A stretch of 36,353 nt of DNA, from positions 1 through 36,353 of IMG/VR virus record IMGVR_UViG_3300013126_000104; one strand, written 5' to 3'. This document shows positions 6,991-13,194 of this stretch, in pieces. The DNA is from a virus. A model generated the notes under the pieces. That model worked only from the letters and a program-made list of their open reading frames with translations. It was not told the DNA's origin and did not search any database. The number at the start of each line of letters is the position of its first letter. The stretch's first letter is position 1. The translations under genes and the position numbers were made by a program.

Positions 6991-7038
6991 ACTCCCTACG
7001 GGAGTTGTTCCATAATCCTACTTACTAGGAGGTAAGTA
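6991..7038 (+). promoter_or_regulatory. Leader hairpins with sequestered ribosome site for the 7041 gene
   Basis: ACTCCC-tac-GGGAGT (6991-7005) forms six pairs. Then TACTTAC-TAGGAG-GTAAGTA (7019-7038) puts the Shine-Dalgarno core in a six-base loop on a seven-pair stem, just before the ATG at 7041. CATAATC lies between them (7011). The second hairpin could display or restrict the ribosome site and is the best example of a pattern repeated at several genes. Confidence 0.6.
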
Positions 7039-7040
7039 TC

Positions 7041-7307
7041 ATGCAAGTAGCCGATGTAAAAGACGCTGTGTCATTCCTTAAGGAATGGGAAGACACTGGC
7101 GGTGACATAATCGAAGTGAACACGAATCCCAACGAACCTTGGTTCGAGGATGACGGTTCAGTCACGAAGATGACGTACACCGAGTACCACCTTTCAGGTG
7201 GTAGTGGCTATGCTGGCTGTTTGTCGGTGTGGCAGTTCAACGATTCTTCGAAGAAGATTCGTGAGTCATTCTTCACGGAATACACCGCCGACGATTACGA
7301 TTTTTAA
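7041..7307 (+). CDS. Small acidic protein between the two tRNA-like elements
   Basis: An 88-residue acidic protein (MQVADVKDAVSFLKEW) with a Gly-Ser-Gly-Tyr stretch in the middle and many Asp/Glu. I do not recognise the family and see no signal, membrane segment or metal site. The start is fixed by a perfect AGGAGG in the hairpin loop described above. The stop codon TAA lies inside an 11-pair hairpin. The gene is flanked by two tRNA-like elements, so its mRNA may be cut out of a longer transcript. Function unknown. Confidence 0.6.
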   Translation: MQVADVKDAVSFLKEWEDTGGDIIEVNTNPNEPWFEDDGSVTKMTYTEYHLSGGSGYAGCLSVWQFNDSSKKIRESFFTEYTADDYDF

Positions 7308-7316
7308 TCGTAATCG
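7292..7316 (+). other. Hairpin spanning the stop codon of the 7041 gene
   Basis: CGATTACGATT-ttt-AATCGTAATCG has eleven perfect pairs around a three-base loop, and the TAA stop (7305-7307) lies in the loop and 3' arm. No U run follows, so it is not a standard terminator. It could protect the mRNA 3' end after processing at the next tRNA-like element. Confidence 0.6.
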
Positions 7317-7318
7317 GT

Positions 7319-7372
7319 TGGGCATAAATGGCACAACGTAGTTGTGGCTAGGTTCAATTCCTAGCATGTCCA
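7319..7372 (+). ncRNA. 54-nt minimal tRNA-like element 2
   Basis: The acceptor stem TGGGCAT/ATGTCCA (7319-7325 with 7366-7372) has seven pairs including one G-U. The T arm CTAGG-TTCAATT-CCTAG (7348-7364) has five perfect pairs and a canonical-type loop. In between lies a single hairpin CACAAC-gta-GTTGTG (7332-7346) with six pairs. There is no anticodon arm and no encoded CCA. Its length equals that of element 1, and the same kind of hairpin (TCC-TACGG-GGA) follows it, so the two look like diverged copies of one module. Confidence 0.65.
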
Positions 7373-7375
7373 CTA

Positions 7376-7428
7376 TGTCCTACGGGGACAGAAACATAAT
7401 CCATTGGGGATTATGTTGGCATTACCAA
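7376..7428 (+). promoter_or_regulatory. Three leader hairpins before the MoxR-like gene
   Basis: TGTCC-tacgg-GGACA (7376-7390), CATAATCC-attgg-GGATTATG (7395-7415, eight pairs) and TTGG-catta-CCAA (7416-7428) follow one another without gaps of more than four bases. The second hairpin is built from the genome-wide word CATAATC and its complement. An ACGGAGG ribosome site follows at 7429-7435 ahead of the ATG at 7442. Confidence 0.55.
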
Positions 7429-7441
7429 CGGAGGTTCCATA

Positions 7442-8785
7442 ATGCCTGCAAGAAAAGCACCGACTATCCTAGCGGTTAGTCCTGACGGTTACGTCAATTT
7501 CCAAACGCCGACTGGTAAACAGTCAACGTTTCTATTCCACCATTGTGACAAAGTCACACGAATTGCTGCCACCAAGTTCCTTGGTGGTCGGTTCGTTGGT
7601 CGTCCACCAATGCACTTCAGTGACATTGAACTAGCCCAAGTGTTCCACATGGCTCACCTGAGTAGTTTCGGTCACAATTCGGATTACAGTCCGATGAAGT
7701 TCTACCCTGTGGGTAGTTCTGTCCCCGCCACTGTTCAACCTACGGTTGAACCTGTCTCTCAGGAGCCAATTATGTCCACCAAGTCCACCAAGTCGAACGG
7801 TTCATCTTTGGATGAATTGCTTGTCGGCACTATCACGAATGTCGTTAACGACATTCTTCAGGATTATCAACCGACAACAGTTTCCACTGTTGACCCTGTC
7901 CGTATGCAGGAGTTGGAACTTTGTGTCAAAGTTTTAACTGACGCTATGGATGAGCAGAATGAGACAATTGAGAAATTGTCGCAACGTTTGTTGAAGCAGA
8001 CACCAATTCAGTTGGTGGTCAACGGTGTCCCGTCGAAGCCAACACAGGGTGTTGTTCATAAACAGTACGGCAAGATTGCTAGCGCAATCAGTCTTGGACT
8101 GAATGTGTTCCTTGTCGGTTCGGCAGGGACAGGTAAGTCAACGATTCCCATGCAGATTGCGGAGCAATTGGGCTTGGAGTTTCGTGGTAACAGTTGTGGA
8201 ACAACTGACGCTAAGTTTGATTATGTCGGCTACCGTGATGGTCATGGCATACTACATTCAACGGCTTTTCGTGAGTCGTTCGAGAATGGTGGCTTGTATC
8301 TGTTGGATGAGATGGACAACGCCTCTGCCGATGTGTTGGTCACTTTGAACAGTGCGCTTGCCAATGGTGTCATGGCGTTCCCTGATGGGATGGTGAAACG
8401 TCACGCCGACTTCCGACTTGTTGCCACTGGCAACACTTGGGGCAACGGTGCCACGGCACAGTATGTGGGGCGTTCTGCCATTGACGGTGCAACCTTGGAT
8501 AGGTTCGTTCGAATCATGGTCGATGTTGACGAGAACGTCGAAGATGCAATGGTTGACGGTGTTCTGCCTTCAACAGAGTTGGCATTATGGAAGAACGTTG
8601 TCCGAACGGCTCGCAAGAATTGCGAAGCCAACGGTTTGCGTGTCATGGTGACTCCTCGTTCCATGAAGCATGGTGCTATGTTGATTGCTGGTGGTTTCAC
8701 CATGCAAGAAGCGGTGGACGCTACGTTCGGTGCTGGTTTGGACAAAGTCCAGTATGACAAGGTGTTGGCTGGTGTTACCCTCTAG
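7442..8785 (+). CDS. MoxR/CobS-like AAA+ ATPase
   Basis: A 447-residue protein. Residues about 1-200 are a poorly conserved N-terminal part with a likely disordered Pro/Ser/Thr segment near 95-122. The AAA+ core follows: Walker A GSAGTGKS (226-233), Walker B LYLLDEMD (286-293), sensor 1 ATGNTW (328-333) and an arginine-finger-like DRF near 353-355. Such ATPases act as hexameric chaperones that remodel or insert cofactors into partner proteins, often with a von Willebrand or CobT-type partner. The next gene is the usual phage partner. The stop codon lies in a hairpin loop. The target is unknown. Confidence 0.85.
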   Translation: MPARKAPTILAVSPDGYVNFQTPTGKQSTFLFHHCDKVTRIAATKFLGGRFVGRPPMHFSDIELAQVFHMAHLSSFGHNSDYSPMKFYPVGSSVPATVQPTVEPVSQEPIMSTKSTKSNGSSLDELLVGTITNVVNDILQDYQPTTVSTVDPVRMQELELCVKVLTDAMDEQNETIEKLSQRLLKQTPIQLVVNGVPSKPTQGVVHKQYGKIASAISLGLNVFLVGSAGTGKSTIPMQIAEQLGLEFRGNSCGTTDAKFDYVGYRDGHGILHSTAFRESFENGGLYLLDEMDNASADVLVTLNSALANGVMAFPDGMVKRHADFRLVATGNTWGNGATAQYVGRSAIDGATLDRFVRIMVDVDENVEDAMVDGVLPSTELALWKNVVRTARKNCEANGLRVMVTPRSMKHGAMLIAGGFTMQEAVDATFGAGLDKVQYDKVLAGVTL

Positions 8786-8794
8786 GGGTAACAC
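8772..8794 (+). other. Hairpin with the MoxR-like stop codon in its loop
   Basis: GTGTTACCC-tctag-GGGTAACAC forms nine perfect pairs and the TAG stop lies in the five-base loop. As at the 7041 gene, there is no U run. It lies 20 bases before the Shine-Dalgarno hairpin of the next gene, so ribosomes ending translation would open it. Confidence 0.55.
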
Positions 8795-8814
8795 TGGCCA
8801 TAATCGTTCAATTT

Positions 8815-8832
8815 AATAACTAGGAGGTTATT
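8815..8832 (+). promoter_or_regulatory. Shine-Dalgarno hairpin of the 8833 gene
   Basis: AATAAC-TAGGAG-GTTATT pairs six bases and exposes TAGGAG in the loop. One more T-A pair would include the A of the ATG at 8833. Loop sequence and geometry are the same as at 7019-7038 although the stem bases differ, which is what compensatory selection on structure would give. Confidence 0.6.
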
Positions 8833-9651
8833 ATGTCACAGGTTGTTGTTGACAAGTTCGACTCATTCGGTGAGTTGCTAGCGTATGCTAGAAATAATCC
8901 CCATACTAATGGGGAATCAAACGAGGCTGGTTCTCGTGATTGGTATGGTCAAACTAATAGTTTGAGTGAAGCGGTTCAACTTGCGTCCGATGGCTGGCAC
9001 GATGAACGTGCCACGTTGGACAAGATGTTGGCTACGTTGTCGGAGCAGATTGGTGAACGATTCTCCTTAGAGAATCGTGTCCAGTTGTCTGTTGTTGGTA
9101 GCGGTGTTCACATGGGGCGTTTCCTTGGTGGTCGTCCCGACCACATGATTGGGTTCCGCCGTGTCGCCACTGCTAGGCATGGTCGTATCGTGAAAGTGGT
9201 GCTGGATTATGGTGCTAACCATAAGTACGGTGCTGATTTCATGTTGCGCCGTGGTGTTACTGTCACCGCACTGGTGGAGGTTCTGAACGTTCTCGGTTTG
9301 TCCGTGGAATTATGGACTGAAACTAGTGTGAAGTTCGGTGAAGACATTCACACAACGTTGACCAAGATTCACGACCCTAGGGAGCCAATGGACATTGACT
9401 CGTTGATGTACGCTATAGCGGAGCCGTCGATGTTGCGCCGACTCACTTTCAGTGTTCGTGAAATGTCAAAGTTCGGCTTTCAGAAATGCAAGCGTGCAGG
9501 GTATGGTGGTTCTATTCCGATTACCCAAGGTGAAACCTTGGAGGCTGACATAATCATTAACCGCATGGAACATGGCGGGGACAGGAACATCGTGGATAGC
9601 CCTGTTGATTGGGTTATGCAAACTATCCGTGGCTTGGGGGTGTTGGACTGA
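8833..9651 (+). CDS. Partner protein of the MoxR-like ATPase (DUF7192-like)
   Basis: A 272-residue protein. The N-terminal segment RDWYGQTNSLSEAVQLASDGWHDE matches my memory of the DUF7192 family, which sits beside MoxR/CobS-like ATPases in many actinobacterial phages. The central part is a mixed alpha/beta region with a HKYGADFMLRRG element. No catalytic metal site is evident, though a degenerate CobT or von Willebrand-type fold is possible. It is probably the substrate-recognition or remodelled partner of the ATPase just upstream. The biological process served is unknown. Confidence 0.6.
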   Translation: MSQVVVDKFDSFGELLAYARNNPHTNGESNEAGSRDWYGQTNSLSEAVQLASDGWHDERATLDKMLATLSEQIGERFSLENRVQLSVVGSGVHMGRFLGGRPDHMIGFRRVATARHGRIVKVVLDYGANHKYGADFMLRRGVTVTALVEVLNVLGLSVELWTETSVKFGEDIHTTLTKIHDPREPMDIDSLMYAIAEPSMLRRLTFSVREMSKFGFQKCKRAGYGGSIPITQGETLEADIIINRMEHGGDRNIVDSPVDWVMQTIRGLGVLD

Positions 9652-9664
9652 TACAATGGGGGTG

Positions 9665-9745
9665 CCGACATAGCACCTCCACTGTGTCGGTTTACCTCCT
9701 AGGTAGGCGGTAGGCGTTGGTCATTACACTTCGCCTACCGCTTTT
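9665..9745 (+). terminator. Terminator region with an anti-Shine-Dalgarno segment
   Basis: A first hairpin CCGACATAG/CTGTGTCGG (9665-9690, one G-U) is followed by ACCTCCTAGG (9694-9703). A second hairpin GCGGTAGGCG/CGCCTACCGC (9707-9741, ten perfect pairs, 15-base loop) then runs into TTTT (9742-9745), a Rho-independent terminator. ACCTCCTAG is exactly complementary to CTAGGAGGT at the ribosome sites of the 7041 and 8833 genes. The region may yield a short 3'-derived RNA. Confidence 0.6.
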
Positions 9746-9764
9746 CCTATGTTAGGGGTTGATT

Positions 9765-9890
9765 ATGGTTCTGTTTGGTTTACTGTTGTTGCAGATGTTT
9801 GTTGCAGGATTATGGCTGGTGTGTCGTAATCCCCACGAAGAACGTGTGCGTCCTAGACGGCACACGAGGAAACACCACAAAATTATTTGA
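9765..9890 (+). CDS. 41-residue single-pass membrane protein
   Basis: ATG at 9765 and TGA at 9888, with an AGGGG ribosome site seven bases upstream. The protein begins MVLFGLLLLQMFVAGLWLVC, one clear membrane helix, followed by RNPHEER and a very basic tail rich in Arg, Lys and His. The topology is probably N-out with the basic tail in the cytoplasm. It lies right after a terminator and before a promoter-like element, so it may have its own control. Possible roles include superinfection exclusion or a takeover peptide; none is shown. Confidence 0.55.
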   Translation: MVLFGLLLLQMFVAGLWLVCRNPHEERVRPRRHTRKHHKII

Positions 9891-9914
9891 CAGTGACACA
9901 TCGTTGTGTTACTG
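9886..9914 (+). promoter_or_regulatory. Candidate promoter and hairpin before the 9971 gene
   Basis: A perfect TTGACA (9886-9891) is followed after 17 bases by TACTGT (9909-9914), a poor -10. The spacer and -10 form a ten-pair hairpin, CAGTGACACA/TGTGTTACTG, with one G-U pair and loop TCGT. Its 3' part (GTGTTA-ACT) recalls the better promoter at 13138-13165. It may be a promoter, an RNA hairpin after the preceding stop, or both. Confidence 0.4.
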
Positions 9915-9951
9915 TTTCGTTCTGCCAAGCACATAAGGTGTTTGGTGTTAT

Positions 9952-9968
9952 CACACTTAGGAGGTGTG
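9952..9968 (+). promoter_or_regulatory. Shine-Dalgarno hairpin of the 9971 gene
   Basis: CACAC-TTAGGAG-GTGTG pairs five bases with the ribosome site in the loop, ending three bases before the ATG at 9971. This site fixes the ATG at 9971 rather than any upstream in-frame TTG codon. Confidence 0.55.
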
Positions 9969-9970
9969 TT

Positions 9971-10597
9971 ATGTTAACCTCAGGGTTACTGTTCCCGAAG
10001 GGTGTTGGGGTTGAACCTCAACATGTAATCGTTGACGATTACAAATCTATTCAGTCACTCGTTGGTGGCAGGTTTGATTGTGTCCGTTGCAATGTTGTTT
10101 CACCTGATGGTGATGAACTTGTTGTTGTGGGTTATGTCCACGATGAGGGTTTGTTGTTGGACATGGAAACGAACTGGCTTGCTAGTGCGTTGTTCAGTCA
10201 GGAGATTCGTGGCGATGTTGTCATTGTTTCAGGTACTTCACCTGACGGTGATTATGACGGTGAGAATCATGACTTGCCTGAAAATCTTATTGAGTTCTTT
10301 CAGAACGAGTTCGTGTCGTTCTGCGCTAAGAATTACAACGAAGCAGCCATTCTTAATTTTATGATGGAGATGGCGGTTGAGGCTGGCATAATCTCGGAAC
10401 ACGAACTTGATTCGGTTTCTGATGAGTTGGCTAACTTGATTGACAACGCACAGTCACGAAGCAAGATGTCTGACGAGTCGATGGAAATTATGCAACGCTC
10501 ACTTAAGTGGGGTCGTGAACAGGTCATTGACGCTATTATGGAAGATGAAACAGAAAACTTTGATGATGAATTGTCCAAGTTTTTCGAGGAGCAGTAA
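9971..10597 (+). CDS. DUF3846-like protein with acidic C-terminal region
   Basis: A 208-residue protein. The N-terminal 100 residues (DDYKSIQSLVGGRFDCV, then HDEGLLLDMETNWLAS and GDVVIVSG) match the DUF3846 pattern, a small domain common in actinobacterial phages and plasmids. The C-terminal half is helical and very acidic, ending DDELSKFFEEQ. DUF3846 has no established activity; some relatives carry antirestriction-like names, but nothing here proves that. The acidic surface could mimic DNA. Its stop overlaps the next ATG. Confidence 0.65.
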   Translation: MLTSGLLFPKGVGVEPQHVIVDDYKSIQSLVGGRFDCVRCNVVSPDGDELVVVGYVHDEGLLLDMETNWLASALFSQEIRGDVVIVSGTSPDGDYDGENHDLPENLIEFFQNEFVSFCAKNYNEAAILNFMMEMAVEAGIISEHELDSVSDELANLIDNAQSRSKMSDESMEIMQRSLKWGREQVIDAIMEDETENFDDELSKFFEEQ

Positions 10598-10755
10598 TGA
10601 ATATACGTTTCGGTAAGGGCAAGTATGTCTGTCCGAAATGTGGGAACGTGGTGGAGGTGTTTGTCGCTATGACGGCACCTCCAACATGTTGGTCGCATTT
10701 AAATAAGGTCTCGGTTCCGATGGAACCGTTGAAGAAAAACAAAAAGAAATCCTAG
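10597..10755 (+). CDS. 52-residue zinc-finger-like protein
   Basis: The ATG at 10597 overlaps the preceding TAA. The protein has CPKC (C12/C15) and a later CWSH (C31/H34), a CxxC...CxxH metal site, and ends in a Lys-rich tail (EPLKKNKKKS). Its TAG stop (10753-10755) falls in the loop of the hairpin presenting the next ribosome site, so termination here and initiation at 10764 are probably linked. Small zinc proteins of this kind usually bind nucleic acid or a host protein; the target is unknown. Confidence 0.6.
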   Translation: MNIRFGKGKYVCPKCGNVVEVFVAMTAPPTCWSHLNKVSVPMEPLKKNKKKS

Positions 10756-10763
10756 GAGGGTTT
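10747..10763 (+). promoter_or_regulatory. Shine-Dalgarno hairpin of the 10764 gene
   Basis: AAATCC-TAGGA-GGGTTT pairs six bases with one G-U and abuts the ATG at 10764. The loop contains the upstream stop codon and part of AGGAGG. A ribosome finishing the zinc-finger gene would disrupt the stem, a standard coupling arrangement. Confidence 0.5.
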
Positions 10764-11003
10764 ATGTCTTTTAAACATAACATTGTTCATCTTGGTGGCA
10801 TTGACGTTTATGCCGATGTCGTAGATGATAAAATTGAATATCTGTCCATGCGTTTTAAAGGTGTGGAACTTCATTTCTACGGCGAAGAAGTCGAAGACTT
10901 GGTGTTGGCAGTTCGTGCTGTTCATCGTTTCTCCAATTCGTTGGAGAACAAAAAGGAAGACAACGTTCGTCCTATTATTAAAATGCAGGAGGTAACACAA
11001 TGA
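10764..11003 (+). CDS. Small protein of unknown function
   Basis: A 79-residue protein (MSFKHNIVHLGGIDVYADVV) with alternating hydrophobic and charged strands in the first half and an amphipathic helix around EEVEDLVLAVRAVHRF. I do not recognise a family. There are no metal sites or membrane segments. It overlaps the next gene by 4 bases in a chain of short genes (10597-12257) typical of host-takeover regions. It could be a small beta-alpha regulator. Confidence 0.5.
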   Translation: MSFKHNIVHLGGIDVYADVVDDKIEYLSMRFKGVELHFYGEEVEDLVLAVRAVHRFSNSLENKKEDNVRPIIKMQEVTQ

Positions 11004-11293
11004 AAGAAACAAAAGCATCCACACAACAAGACATATTAACGCATTGGATTATGCTTAATTCGTTTATTAACGGCATGTTAGAGTTCTATCATGCTGAACG
11101 TGACGATGATTATTGGGCTAGTGTTAAACTGCCTGAAGGCGCATATGTTGACGTAAACTTACATGTTTACGATGATGGATACGGTGCTAAAACAATTGCT
11201 ACTGTTTATCCCGTTAACGGTAAAGGTGAAGTTCAAACACAATACGGAATCACATTACGAGAGATTCCATTCGCATTAGGAGGTGAACAGTAA
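11000..11293 (+). CDS. Small protein of unknown function
   Basis: A 97-residue protein (MKETKASTQQDILTHWIMLN) with a helical N-terminus and a beta-rich C-terminal half containing VKLPEGAYVDVNLHVYDDGYG. An AGGAGG lies ten bases before the ATG. Both ends overlap neighbours by one to four bases, so translation is probably coupled. The family is not recognised and no motif suggests a role. Confidence 0.5.
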   Translation: MKETKASTQQDILTHWIMLNSFINGMLEFYHAERDDDYWASVKLPEGAYVDVNLHVYDDGYGAKTIATVYPVNGKGEVQTQYGITLREIPFALGGEQ

Positions 11294-11478
11294 TGTCTGT
11301 TCAAATTAACTCGGCTGGTTTCACGCCGAAAGAAATCAAAGCGTTCGCAACAGCCTACGAGGTGTTGTCTAGCGTTAAAACACCTAACGGTGTTATCAAC
11401 GAATCCATTCTTGTTGCGATTCTTACGAATCTGATTATGGAAGCAGGGTACTGCGACGACGTACAGGAGGTTGCTTAA
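11293..11478 (+). CDS. Small helical protein of unknown function
   Basis: A 61-residue, mostly helical protein (MSVQINSAGFTPKEIKAFAT) with a hydrophobic second helix (ESILVAILTNLIMEAG). It shares one base with the genes on either side (TAATG type overlaps) and has AGGAGG a few bases upstream. It could form a small dimeric bundle. Unrecognised. Confidence 0.5.
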   Translation: MSVQINSAGFTPKEIKAFATAYEVLSSVKTPNGVINESILVAILTNLIMEAGYCDDVQEVA

Positions 11479-12257
11479 TGTTTGAGTACGGTGATGATTG
11501 GTTGGGGTGTGGGCAAACTGCCCACGACCCTGACTGTTTGTGTGATGTTGTGTTGGATGAGAACCGTAATGTCACTTGGATTGGTGACGCTGTAAACGAT
11601 GTGTTTATGGGTTCTGAAATATGTGAGATTCGAGGTTATGGTGTTCCGTGGACTAGGGATAAGTTGGCTGATTATCTTTGTGATTTGCGCACGTTTAATG
11701 ATGTGTTGATTGCTCAACAACAAACGTTCGATTTCAATTATGCCAGTATGTATGATGTTCCAGCGATAACACCTGAGGCTAATGGGTTTATTCGTTATTC
11801 GATGATTGCTGAAAACGTGTTGAAATGTATGGAACGTTTTTCGTATCCGTTGACTTATATTCTTCGGAAACTTAACGTTTCCGCTGATGAGTTTATTGCT
11901 TCCGCTACACGCAACAGATGTCGTGATGGTTGGTCGTATCCAGAGTTGGATTCTTTGGAACAAGACATTATGGAACGTTTGAAACCGTGGGCGGAAATAG
12001 CCAATAGATATGGTATTTCTGTTGATACCCTGAAGGGTATTCGTAAATATTGGGAATCTAGATTGGAAGAATATGTTAGCAGGGACAAAGAAATAAAGTC
12101 TTACATGTATAAGTTGTGTCTTACGACAGATATGTCTCCTAAAGAGATATGTGATGATGTATATAATAAGTATGGTTTCTTGTTTTCCCGTAGTGCCATA
12201 TCGAAGTATCGTTCCCGTAACAAGATATTGGCTAAAAATAAACAGGCCAATCTGTGA
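11478..12257 (+). CDS. Putative helix-turn-helix protein
   Basis: A 259-residue protein. Two stretches look like helix-turn-helix units: PWAEIANRYGISVDTLKGIR (about 170-189) and a second around 218-246 with SPKEICDDVYNKYG then SRSAISKYRSR. The N-terminal part is acidic with several Cys (C11, C20, C22), possibly metal binding. The Lys/Arg-rich C-terminus fits DNA contact. It ends a run of small genes and lies before the nuclease-helicase-primase block, so it may regulate that block or aid replication. The family is not recognised. Confidence 0.5.
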   Translation: MFEYGDDWLGCGQTAHDPDCLCDVVLDENRNVTWIGDAVNDVFMGSEICEIRGYGVPWTRDKLADYLCDLRTFNDVLIAQQQTFDFNYASMYDVPAITPEANGFIRYSMIAENVLKCMERFSYPLTYILRKLNVSADEFIASATRNRCRDGWSYPELDSLEQDIMERLKPWAEIANRYGISVDTLKGIRKYWESRLEEYVSRDKEIKSYMYKLCLTTDMSPKEICDDVYNKYGFLFSRSAISKYRSRNKILAKNKQANL

Positions 12258-12267
12258 CATATCCATA

Positions 12268-12276
12268 TGCTATGAT
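12268..12276 (+). promoter_or_regulatory. Extended -10 promoter candidate
   Basis: TG-c-TATGAT (12268-12276) fits an extended -10 element and lies 29 bases before the ATG at 12306, right after the preceding stop. No good -35 is seen at 17 bases. It could start an operon of replication genes. Confidence 0.35.
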
Positions 12277-12305
12277 TGTCCTTGCTAACTTCTGATAGGA
12301 GAAAT

Positions 12306-13151
12306 ATGAGAATTGTAAAACATGATGATGGTGTGCGTGTGTATGTGCGTCAGTCTTGGTTGAACGATGTTGTTTTATGTCCTGAACGTTCACGTTTGGG
12401 GATTGTATCAAAGCATATGCGTTCGTCAACGGACTCGACCATTATGGGCACAGCCGTTCATACAGCCATCGAAGATGTTCTGAACAACCAGATTGACTTA
12501 AAGGACATGTCCACTAGGGCGATAGATGCGTTTCATAATCTTCAGAAAACTGAACCGTATCGTGAAACGAACATTGACCCTGATAAATATGAGGTTTTTA
12601 TTGACTCGATGTGTGAGTCGTTTAAGTCTGATATTTTGCCTAGTGTTGGTTTGGGTGGGCAAACTGAAAAACAGTTTGCTTATCCGTTGGGGTTCACAGT
12701 TAACGACCATGCTGTGTGGTGCGAAGGCACTATGGATTATGTTGACACGAACGGCGTTGTGTGGGATTGGAAAACCGCTAACCGTAAATACAATCAACGT
12801 GAAAAACAATCCACCAGTATTCAAGCAACGGTTTATTCGGGTGCGGTAGTTGATATGGGACTCACTGAGTTCCCTGTCAAGTTTAATTATGGTGTGATGT
12901 TACGACAGGTAAAACCTGTCGGACAAATTGTTCCAGTTCATAGAAACCTTAATCATATGAACTGGCTTAAATCGGCAGTTGAACCTGCGGTTACAACTGC
13001 TTTGATATTAGGCATGGACAAGAAATGGATACTGAACGACACAAGTAATTTGTGTTCAGAAAAATGGTGTTCATTTTGGTCGATATGCAAAGGTGCTTAT
13101 CTGTCCTCGCCTGATATCTATCCACAAACAGAAAGCGTTGACACCGAGTAA
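12306..13151 (+). CDS. RecB/Cas4-like PD-(D/E)XK nuclease with Fe-S cysteines
   Basis: A 281-residue protein. The ATG at 12306 has TAGGAGA upstream in a TTCT/AGAA hairpin (12290-12303). The core reads GTAVHTAIEDVL (H52), GTMDYV (D144), WDWKT (D154, K156) and a Q around 173, the RecB-family active site order. C25 plus C250, C255 and C261 match the four-cysteine iron-sulphur arrangement of Cas4 and AddB. It is probably a DNA end-processing exonuclease for phage recombination or replication. It heads the helicase-primase-RusA block. The family is clear; polarity is not. Confidence 0.8.
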   Translation: MRIVKHDDGVRVYVRQSWLNDVVLCPERSRLGIVSKHMRSSTDSTIMGTAVHTAIEDVLNNQIDLKDMSTRAIDAFHNLQKTEPYRETNIDPDKYEVFIDSMCESFKSDILPSVGLGGQTEKQFAYPLGFTVNDHAVWCEGTMDYVDTNGVVWDWKTANRKYNQREKQSTSIQATVYSGAVVDMGLTEFPVKFNYGVMLRQVKPVGQIVPVHRNLNHMNWLKSAVEPAVTTALILGMDKKWILNDTSNLCSEKWCSFWSICKGAYLSSPDIYPQTESVDTE

Positions 13152-13165
13152 TTGGGTGTTATACT
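13138..13165 (+). promoter_or_regulatory. Strong sigma-70-type promoter
   Basis: A perfect TTGACA (13138-13143) is followed after 16 bases by TATACT (13160-13165), overlapping the end of the nuclease gene. The first gene downstream starts at 13195. This is the best plus-strand promoter in the window and would drive the 13195 gene and probably the helicase, primase and later genes. Recognition by the host housekeeping sigma factor is inferred from the match. Confidence 0.65.
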
Positions 13166-13177
13166 TTCTACTGTCAA

Positions 13178-13192
13178 CAACCAAGGAGGTTG
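13178..13192 (+). promoter_or_regulatory. Shine-Dalgarno hairpin of the 13195 gene
   Basis: CAACC-AAGGA-GGTTG pairs five bases with the ribosome site in the loop, two bases before the ATG at 13195. It repeats the pattern seen at 7019, 8815, 9952 and 10747. Confidence 0.5.
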
Positions 13193-13194
13193 AA

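Noticed and set aside
8401-8760. A 119-residue minus-strand frame opposite the MoxR-like gene
   Set aside because: It lies over the Walker-type domain of a clear ATPase and has no ribosome site.
9887-9970. Longer TTG start for the 9971 gene
   Set aside because: The TTG lies in a hairpin without a ribosome site, while ATG 9971 has AGGAGG directly upstream.
11475-12266. A 263-residue minus-strand frame opposite the 11478 gene
   Set aside because: It mirrors a well-started plus-strand gene in a plus-strand operon and has basic Ile/Thr-rich shadow composition.
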